Notes under the pieces: model-generated
The model's input: the letters and a program-made list of their open reading frames with translations, nothing else
The model's database searches: none
What the model was told of the DNA's origin: nothing
Assembly: GCA_018262455.1 (NCBI GenBank)
Contig: JAGSPR010000067.1
Location: forward strand, 1 to 30,295
DNA from: Deltaproteobacteria bacterium
GTDB taxonomy: Bacteria > Myxococcota > Polyangia > Haliangiales > Haliangiaceae
Length of the DNA: 30,295 nucleotides
Direction: 5' to 3'
Shown: positions 25,444 to 30,295 of the stretch, piece after piece
How the letters are laid out: each line of letters begins with the position of its first letter
Position numbering within the stretch: the first letter of the stretch is position 1
Program-made: the position numbers and the translations under genes

Positions 25444-25511
25444 CCACGACGATCCACGTCGATCCACGTTCGGCGTGACACCGAGCATGCTGCGGTTCCG
25501 CCGGGGTCTGG

Positions 25512-25517
25512 TAGCGT
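25512..25517 (+). promoter_or_regulatory. Candidate -10 box, leaderless start of lipoprotein
   Basis: TAGCGT, 6 nt before ATG 25524. A 10-bp tandem repeat (gatccacgtc, gatccacgtt) at 25451-25470 lies upstream in the same 80-bp gap. Confidence 0.5.
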
Positions 25518-25523
25518 TCGCGG

Positions 25524-26246
25524 ATGTCCAGCCGTCTCGGCCGTCTCGCGCTCGTGGTGCTCTTCGGGTGTTGTGCCTGTGGCGATGATGGTGGCAAGTC
25601 CGGTGACGGCGGCGTCACGCCCGACATCGATAACGGATCGTGCGGCGATCAGCTGCGGTTCACCGGCGAGTACGTGGACTGGGACGACGATGCCTCGTTC
25701 TGCGGGATCGCGAACGCCTTGTTCCAGATCCAGGGCGACGGCGCGATGGACACGACGGCGCCGAACGGCCGGTTCGACCTCTGCATCCCGCGCTCGCCGG
25801 CGACGACCCTGCTCGACATCACCCCGCCCACGGGCAACTCCCAGTGCACGGTTCCCCCGGCCGGCTACGCGGTGCCCGGGATCGCGGTCGCGAACACGGC
25901 CGTGATCCTCGCCGGCGGGCTGTTCCACGGCAGCAACTTCACGACCGTCCGGCAGCCGAGCTTCTTCCAGGACGCGGGGCTGACGTTCGATCCCGCCAAG
26001 GCCCAGGTCTTCGTCCATGTCGACGGCACCGCCCGCGCCGTCTCGATCGCGGCCGCGCACGACGCCGCCCAGGCGATCGTGGCGACCACCTGGGCGGCCG
26101 GCGACACCGGCCATGACGTGTTCTTTCCCAACGTCGACGTCGGTGGCGGAACGACGATGCTGACCGTGTCCGGCGGCGCGATCGGCACCGGGGACATCCC
26201 GCTGGTCGCCGGCAAGATGACGAACGTCCACGTGATCGCGAACTGA
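25524..26246 (+). CDS. Lipoprotein of unknown function
   Basis: 240 residues from ATG 25524. The signal sequence LALVVLFGCCACGDD has cysteines at 16, 17 and 19; the one before GDD (Cys19) is the usual lipidation site in this group. After a Gly/Asp-rich linker the protein is beta-rich. The stretch with EYVDWDDDASFCGIANALF and NGRFDLCIP has the look of a carboxypeptidase-regulatory-like (transthyretin-like) domain, but the match is weak. Five further Cys residues are spread through the first half. It is followed after 45 bp by the M3 peptidase; the two may be unrelated in function, as each has its own TAnnnT box. Confidence 0.7.
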   Translation: MSSRLGRLALVVLFGCCACGDDGGKSGDGGVTPDIDNGSCGDQLRFTGEYVDWDDDASFCGIANALFQIQGDGAMDTTAPNGRFDLCIPRSPATTLLDITPPTGNSQCTVPPAGYAVPGIAVANTAVILAGGLFHGSNFTTVRQPSFFQDAGLTFDPAKAQVFVHVDGTARAVSIAAAHDAAQAIVATTWAAGDTGHDVFFPNVDVGGGTTMLTVSGGAIGTGDIPLVAGKMTNVHVIAN

Positions 26247-26278
26247 CAGGAACCATTCGACCCGGCGCCAGCTTCGGC

Positions 26279-26284
26279 TATGGT
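26279..26284 (+). promoter_or_regulatory. Candidate -10 box setting the M3 peptidase start
   Basis: TATGGT, 7 nt before ATG 26292, with TTCGAC 17 bp upstream as a weak -35. An earlier in-frame ATG at 26280 lies inside this box and is therefore unlikely to be the start. Confidence 0.5.
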
Positions 26285-26291
26285 CCAGCCC

Positions 26292-28436
26292 ATGTTTCGA
26301 CGCACGTTCCTTCAGACCACGGCCGCGAGCGCGGTGCTCCTCGCATTCCGCAGCCGCCTGTCGTTTGCCAAGACCGAGGCCGCACCAGCCATGACCGATC
26401 CTCTGCTCGCGCCGTTCACCGGCCCCTACGGGGGCGTCCCGCCGTTCAACAAGATCAAGGCTGCCGACTTCAAGCCGGCGCTGCTCAAGGGCATGGACGC
26501 GATGCGCACCGAGATCTCCGCGATCGCGGCGGCCAAGGACGCGCCGACCTTCGAGAACACGATCATGCCGTACGAGGATGCCGGTCGCCCGTTCAACCGG
26601 GCGGCGACGCTGCTCAGCGTCTACACCTCGACCATGAGCGACAAGAAGATGCAGGAGGTCGAACAGGAGATGGCGCCGCTGATGTCGGCGTTCTCCGACG
26701 AGATCGTGCAGAACGAAGCGCTGTTCGCCCGCGTCAAGAAGGTCCACGACACGCGCAGCTCCGCGAAGCTCGAGCCCGATCAGCAGCGGCTCCTCGAGGT
26801 CGACTATCGCAGCTTCTCGCGTCGAGGCGCCGCCCTCGGCACCACGCAGAAGGCGCGCATGAAGGAGATCAACGGCAAGCTCGCGACGCTCTACACCACG
26901 TTCTCCCAGAACCAGCTCGCCGACGAGGAGACCGGCATGTTCGTGCTCGATTCCGAGGCGGACCTCGCGGGCCTGCCGGACGGGCTGAAGACCTCGGCCA
27001 AGGCCGCGGCCGAAGACAAGAAGCAGCAGGGCAAGTGGGTGATCACGAACACCCGATCGTCCGCCGAGCCGTTCCTCACCTACTCCACCCGCCGCGACCT
27101 CCGCGAGAAGGCCTGGAAGATGTGGGTCAGCCGCGGCGACAACCCGGGCGCGCACGACAACAAGCCGGTGATCACCCAGATCCTCGCGCTCCGTGCCGAG
27201 CGCGCGAAGCTCCTCGGGTTCGCGTCGCACGCGCACTGGATCGTCGATGACAACATGGCCAAGACCCCCGACGCCGCCATGGCGTTGATGATGAAGGTCT
27301 GGAAGGCCGCCGTCGCTCGCTCGCGCGAGGAGATCGCGGACATGCAGAAGGTCGCCGACGACGAAAAGGCGGGCTTCAAGATCGCGCCGTGGGACTACCG
27401 GTTCTACGCCGAGAAGGTGCGCAAGGCGAAGTACGACCTCGATCAGGAGGAGGTCAAGCCGTACCTCCAGCTCGAGAAGATGCGCGAGGCGATGTTCTGG
27501 GCCGCCGGCCAGCTCTACGGTCTCGTGTTCGCCCAGGTGAAGGGCGTGCCGGTCTATCACCCGGACGTCCGCGTCTTCGAGGTGACCCGCGACCGCAAGC
27601 ACGTCGGGCTCTGGTACTTCGATCCGTATGCGCGCGACGGCAAGCACTCGGGCGCCTGGATGAACGAGTACCGGACGCAGGAGGCGTTCAAGCAGCCGAT
27701 CGCGCCGATCGTGTCGAACAACTCGAACTTCGTGAAGGGCAAGGCCGGCGTCCCGGTGCTGATCTCGTGGGACGACGCGACGACGCTGTTCCACGAGTTC
27801 GGGCACGCGCTGCACGGCCTCAACTCGCACGTAAGGTTCCCGACGCTCGCCGGCACGAACACGCTGCGGGACTTCGTGGAGTTTCCGAGCCAGCTCAACG
27901 AGCACTGGCTGGCCACGCCGGAGGTGCTGAACAAGTTCGCGATCCACTTCCAGACGAAGAAGCCGATCCCGGCAGAGCTCGTGGCCAAGATCCAGAAGGC
28001 CAAGAACTTCAACCAGGGCTTCAAGACCGTCGAGTACCTGTCGGCCGCGATCTACGACATGAAGATCCACACGGCACCTGCCGACAAGCCCATCGATCCG
28101 GCTGCGTTCGAGGCCAGGACGATGAAGGAGATCGGGATGCCGAGCGAGATCGTGATGCGCCACCGGCCGCCGCACTTCGGCCACATCTTCTCGGGCGATG
28201 GCTATTCGGCTGGCTACTACAGCTACATCTGGGCGGACACGCTCACCGCCGATGCCGCCGAGGCGTTCGTCGAGGCGGGGAGCTTCTACGACAAGCCGAC
28301 CGCGAAGAAGCTGCACGACGCGATCATGAGCGTCGGCAACTCGGTGCCGCCGGATGTCGCGTTCCGCAACTTCCGCGGTCGCGATGTCGACACCAACGCG
28401 CTGATGCGGGACCGCGGCTTCCCGGTCACGAAGTAG
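26292..28436 (+). CDS. M3-family zinc peptidase (Dcp/oligopeptidase A-like), Tat-exported
   Basis: 714 residues from ATG 26292. The N-terminus carries a Tat motif (RRTFLQ) and a hydrophobic core up to about LAFRSRLSFAK, so the enzyme should be exported folded. The zinc site is HEFGHALH (His501, Glu502, His505) with the third ligand Glu530 in DFVEFPSQ. Other M3 blocks are present (GRPFNRAATLLSVY near the start, MRHRPPHFGHIFSGDGYSAG near the end). The length matches bacterial dipeptidyl carboxypeptidase/oligopeptidase A. It probably degrades short peptides outside the inner membrane, unlike the mostly cytoplasmic E. coli relatives. Choosing Dcp over OpdA is not possible from the sequence alone. 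It converges on the membrane kinase (36-bp gap). Confidence 0.93.
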   Translation: MFRRTFLQTTAASAVLLAFRSRLSFAKTEAAPAMTDPLLAPFTGPYGGVPPFNKIKAADFKPALLKGMDAMRTEISAIAAAKDAPTFENTIMPYEDAGRPFNRAATLLSVYTSTMSDKKMQEVEQEMAPLMSAFSDEIVQNEALFARVKKVHDTRSSAKLEPDQQRLLEVDYRSFSRRGAALGTTQKARMKEINGKLATLYTTFSQNQLADEETGMFVLDSEADLAGLPDGLKTSAKAAAEDKKQQGKWVITNTRSSAEPFLTYSTRRDLREKAWKMWVSRGDNPGAHDNKPVITQILALRAERAKLLGFASHAHWIVDDNMAKTPDAAMALMMKVWKAAVARSREEIADMQKVADDEKAGFKIAPWDYRFYAEKVRKAKYDLDQEEVKPYLQLEKMREAMFWAAGQLYGLVFAQVKGVPVYHPDVRVFEVTRDRKHVGLWYFDPYARDGKHSGAWMNEYRTQEAFKQPIAPIVSNNSNFVKGKAGVPVLISWDDATTLFHEFGHALHGLNSHVRFPTLAGTNTLRDFVEFPSQLNEHWLATPEVLNKFAIHFQTKKPIPAELVAKIQKAKNFNQGFKTVEYLSAAIYDMKIHTAPADKPIDPAAFEARTMKEIGMPSEIVMRHRPPHFGHIFSGDGYSAGYYSYIWADTLTADAAEAFVEAGSFYDKPTAKKLHDAIMSVGNSVPPDVAFRNFRGRDVDTNALMRDRGFPVTK

Positions 28437-28472
28437 CGACCGGTCCCCGCGCCGCGGTTGACCTGACCGCGC

Positions 28473-30263
28473 TCACCGCAGGCTCCGCCCGGTCGCCTGC
28501 AGGTAGCCGTCGATCGCGGCGCGCAGCCGGGCGTCGCCGTGCCGGCCCGCGATGACCGCGAGGTCTCGCCCGTCCTCCTCCTGGCCGGTCTCCCACATCG
28601 CGATCGCCCACCCGAGCTGCGCCTCGGCCTTCTCGGCCTCCGAGACGCCGAACAGCGACGACAGCCCCTTCGAGATCGACGTCTCCGCCGCGAGCGCGCT
28701 GCCTCCCGCGAGCTGACACATCCCGATCCCGATCATCGTGCGGCCGTAGTGGCGAAACGCCGCCGTGCGCAGCTGCGCCGTCTCGGTCGTGGCGAGCGAG
28801 ATGTCGGTGGCCTTGAGCAGCGACTTGCGGGCGTCCGCCCAGGCGACGAAGGCCGCGCTGCAATCGCCGCGTTTTCGTTCGCCCGCGCCGATGCCGTAGA
28901 GCAGGAGGCCGCGCTCGTAATCTCGGGTCTCCGCGGCGAGCTTGGCCCGGAGGTCTCGGAGGTCCGCATCGAGATCCGAACCGGTGAACGTGAGCCCGCC
29001 ATAGCCGAGCTCGCGCACCGCGTCTCGCACGGCGGGGAGATGTGCGGGCATCAGCTCGTGGCGCGTCACCGCAGTGACCTCGCGCGGCGGCGACTTGGGT
29101 ACCAGCCCCACCCCCGAGCCCGCCGCGCGGGCGACCACGGGTGCTGCAACGGCCGGAGCGGCGATCACGGTCGGCTCGACCGCTCCGTCGAGCGCGAGCG
29201 CGACCCGCGCCGGCGCATCGAGCGCGAGCACGACCTGCGCGGCATCACCGGGGATGCTCGAGGGGTCCGAGCGGACTTGATCGGGTTCGGTCCGCAGCGA
29301 AGCAAGGATCGAACCTGCCGGTGCCTCGCTGCGCGCGACCGCGATCGCGAGGGCGCCGCCTCCGACGAGCACCGCGGCCGCGATCACCCCGACCAGCACC
29401 GACGTGCGCCGCGTGGTGGCGCGGCCCAGCGCGGCCACCAGCTCGTCCATCGACCCGAACCGCGCGCTCGCCTCGTACGACAGGCCGCGGGCGACGATGG
29501 CGCGGACGGCGCGCGGGATGGAGGTCTCCGCGTCTTCGGGTGCGGGCTGGTGCCCGCCGCGCAGCGCCTCGCGGAGCGCGACGCAATAGCTGTACTGGTC
29601 CGCGCGAGCATCGACATCACCACCGAGCTGCTGCTCGGGAGCCATGTAGCCGGGAGTTCCCATCGCCATCCCGGTCCGGGTCAGCGACGCGGCGAGCTCG
29701 GGCGACACCGAGGCCGACACCCGGTCGGGATCTATCCGCGCGAGCCCGAAATCGGCGACGCGCGCGCGGCCATCGCGATCGACCAGCACGTTGTCGGGCT
29801 TGAAGTCACGGTGGACGAAGCCCGCGCGATGGACGAACGCCAGCCCGGCACCGATCTGCCCGAAGATCGCGACGACCTCGCGCCACGATCGCCGCTGCAC
29901 CCGCAGCCAGGTCGACAGGGTGACGCCGTCGACGAGCTCCATCGCCACGAACAGCCGGCCCCGATCTGCGCCAACCTCGTACACGCGCACGACATTGGGG
30001 TGCTCGATGCGCGCCATGGCCTGCGCCTCGCGAAGCAGCCGGGCGCGGTAGGCGGGCTGATCGACCTCGGCGCGCACCAGCTTGATCGCGACCGGACGAC
30101 CGAGATCGGGATCCTCGCCAGCGAGCACGATCCCCATGCCGCCTTCGCCGAGCCGCGCCCCGATCACGAACCGGCCGACCAAGCTGCCCGGCGCGAGCAC
30201 GGAGGTGGCGACCTGATCGGTGACGGGCAGGTCGAGCGTGCCGTCAGGCGCCGGGTCGCTCAC
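28473..30263 (-). CDS. Membrane-anchored Hanks-type serine/threonine kinase
   Basis: 596 residues from GTG 30263. Kinase landmarks: LGEGGMG loop (39-44 region), Lys61 in VAIKLV, catalytic HRDFKPDN (151-158), DFG (171-173), GTPGYMAPEQ. The late kinase lobe is short and unusual (ADQYSYCVALREALRGG in place of the DxWSxG pattern). A single membrane helix at about 288-310 leads to an outer region of ~285 residues: an Ala/Pro-rich linker, then helical repeats (ALAAETSISKGLSSLFG; AQLGWAIAMWETGQEEDG) that could be TPR-like and serve as sensor. The linker codons 317-327 contain copy 2 of the hairpin repeat. Upstream, a five-codon frame overlaps the GTG. A GGAG lies about 9 nt before the start. Confidence 0.9.
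   Translation of the reverse strand: MSDPAPDGTLDLPVTDQVATSVLAPGSLVGRFVIGARLGEGGMGIVLAGEDPDLGRPVAIKLVRAEVDQPAYRARLLREAQAMARIEHPNVVRVYEVGADRGRLFVAMELVDGVTLSTWLRVQRRSWREVVAIFGQIGAGLAFVHRAGFVHRDFKPDNVLVDRDGRARVADFGLARIDPDRVSASVSPELAASLTRTGMAMGTPGYMAPEQQLGGDVDARADQYSYCVALREALRGGHQPAPEDAETSIPRAVRAIVARGLSYEASARFGSMDELVAALGRATTRRTSVLVGVIAAAVLVGGGALAIAVARSEAPAGSILASLRTEPDQVRSDPSSIPGDAAQVVLALDAPARVALALDGAVEPTVIAAPAVAAPVVARAAGSGVGLVPKSPPREVTAVTRHELMPAHLPAVRDAVRELGYGGLTFTGSDLDADLRDLRAKLAAETRDYERGLLLYGIGAGERKRGDCSAAFVAWADARKSLLKATDISLATTETAQLRTAAFRHYGRTMIGIGMCQLAGGSALAAETSISKGLSSLFGVSEAEKAEAQLGWAIAMWETGQEEDGRDLAVIAGRHGDARLRAAIDGYLQATGRSLR
29284..29315 (+). repeat. Hairpin repeat, copy 2 (inside kinase gene)
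   Basis: GGTTCGGTCC (29284-29293) pairs with GGATCGAACC (29306-29315) over loop GCAGCGAAGCAA. Loop, inner five pairs and the G-T pair match copy 1 at 16384; the outer pairs differ on both arms together. It encodes part of the linker just after the membrane helix. Confidence 0.6.
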
Positions 30264-30277
30264 AGGCCATGCTCCAC
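30260..30277 (-). CDS. Possible five-codon upstream frame of the kinase
   Basis: GTG GAG CAT GGC CTG TGA begins 7 nt after a TACGCT box (30285-30290), the same spacing as the leaderless starts of this window, and its TGA overlaps the kinase GTG. It may be a leader peptide coupling translation into the kinase, or a chance frame. Confidence 0.25.
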   Translation of the reverse strand: MEHGL

Positions 30278-30284
30278 GTCGCCG

Positions 30285-30290
30285 AGCGTA
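30285..30290 (-). promoter_or_regulatory. Candidate -10 box of the membrane kinase
   Basis: TACGCT on the minus strand, 7 nt before GTG 30277 and 21 nt before the kinase GTG at 30263. Confidence 0.4.
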
Positions 30291-30295
30291 GCAGA

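Noticed and set aside
25410..28316. Very long open frame (968 codons) on the minus strand opposite the lipoprotein and M3 peptidase
   Set aside because: It is antisense to genes with clear family motifs and its own product is a low-information Arg/Gly/Val-rich sequence. Long antisense frames arise from the third-position G+C bias.

Overview
The window is a compact, very G+C-rich stretch of bacterial chromosome that most resembles Myxococcota (Haliangium/Kofleriaceae-like lineages). The evidence is a GltJ/AgmX-type zinc-ribbon + GYF protein, two Hanks-type kinases, an ECF sigma factor with a long C-terminal extension, many lipoproteins of unknown function, a C/D/G-rich 'DGxExDxDCGGxC' lipoprotein and a type II secretin. 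I saw no rRNA, tRNA, CRISPR array, insertion sequence or phage gene. No gene-free gap exceeds 300 bp.

Layout. 1-1154 (-): GltJ/AgmX-like protein, cut by the window edge. 1272-4728 (-): apparent operon of a PH-like membrane protein, a 33-residue lipoprotein (ATGA overlap), hisZ and purA (hisZ stop abuts the purA start). 4917-6603 (+): a three-part enzyme (PqqD-like domain, LanD/CoaC-like flavoprotein, methyltransferase) and, 4 bp later, a small cysteine-rich secreted protein. 6710-7996 (+): lipoprotein. 8005-8781 (-): NIF3 protein. 8872-10468 (+): isobutyryl-CoA-mutase-like catalytic subunit broken by a small deletion with frameshift. 10499-11509 (-): LPG-synthase/AglD-type membrane protein. 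11682-13072 (+): helical protein and Asp-box lipoprotein. 13113-14567 (-): ECF sigma factor continuous in frame with a membrane segment and a DsbA-like domain, divergent from a Tat-lipoprotein Rieske protein (14792-15286). 15335-16342 (-): periplasmic protein with three AgmX/TonB-C-like modules. 16621-18846 (+): GspD secretin behind a chain of hairpins. 18914-20089 (-): EF-hand/Cys-rich lipoprotein. 20247-22479 (+): CPBP protease and triple-parvulin lipoprotein. 22504-24126 (-): SelO. 24244-28436 (+): kinase, lipoprotein, Tat-exported M3 peptidase. 28473-30263 (-): membrane kinase.

Themes. Many products work in the envelope: lipoproteins, thiol chemistry (DsbA, Rieske, SelO), prolyl isomerase, secretin, proteases. 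The most unusual items are the sigma-DsbA continuous frame, the PqqD/flavoprotein/methyltransferase fusion with its Cys-rich neighbour, two copies of a hairpin whose stem pairs covary, and a recurrent TAnnnT box 6-7 nt before start codons, which suggests leaderless transcription is common here. Functions are inferred from sequence reading only; no database search was run.
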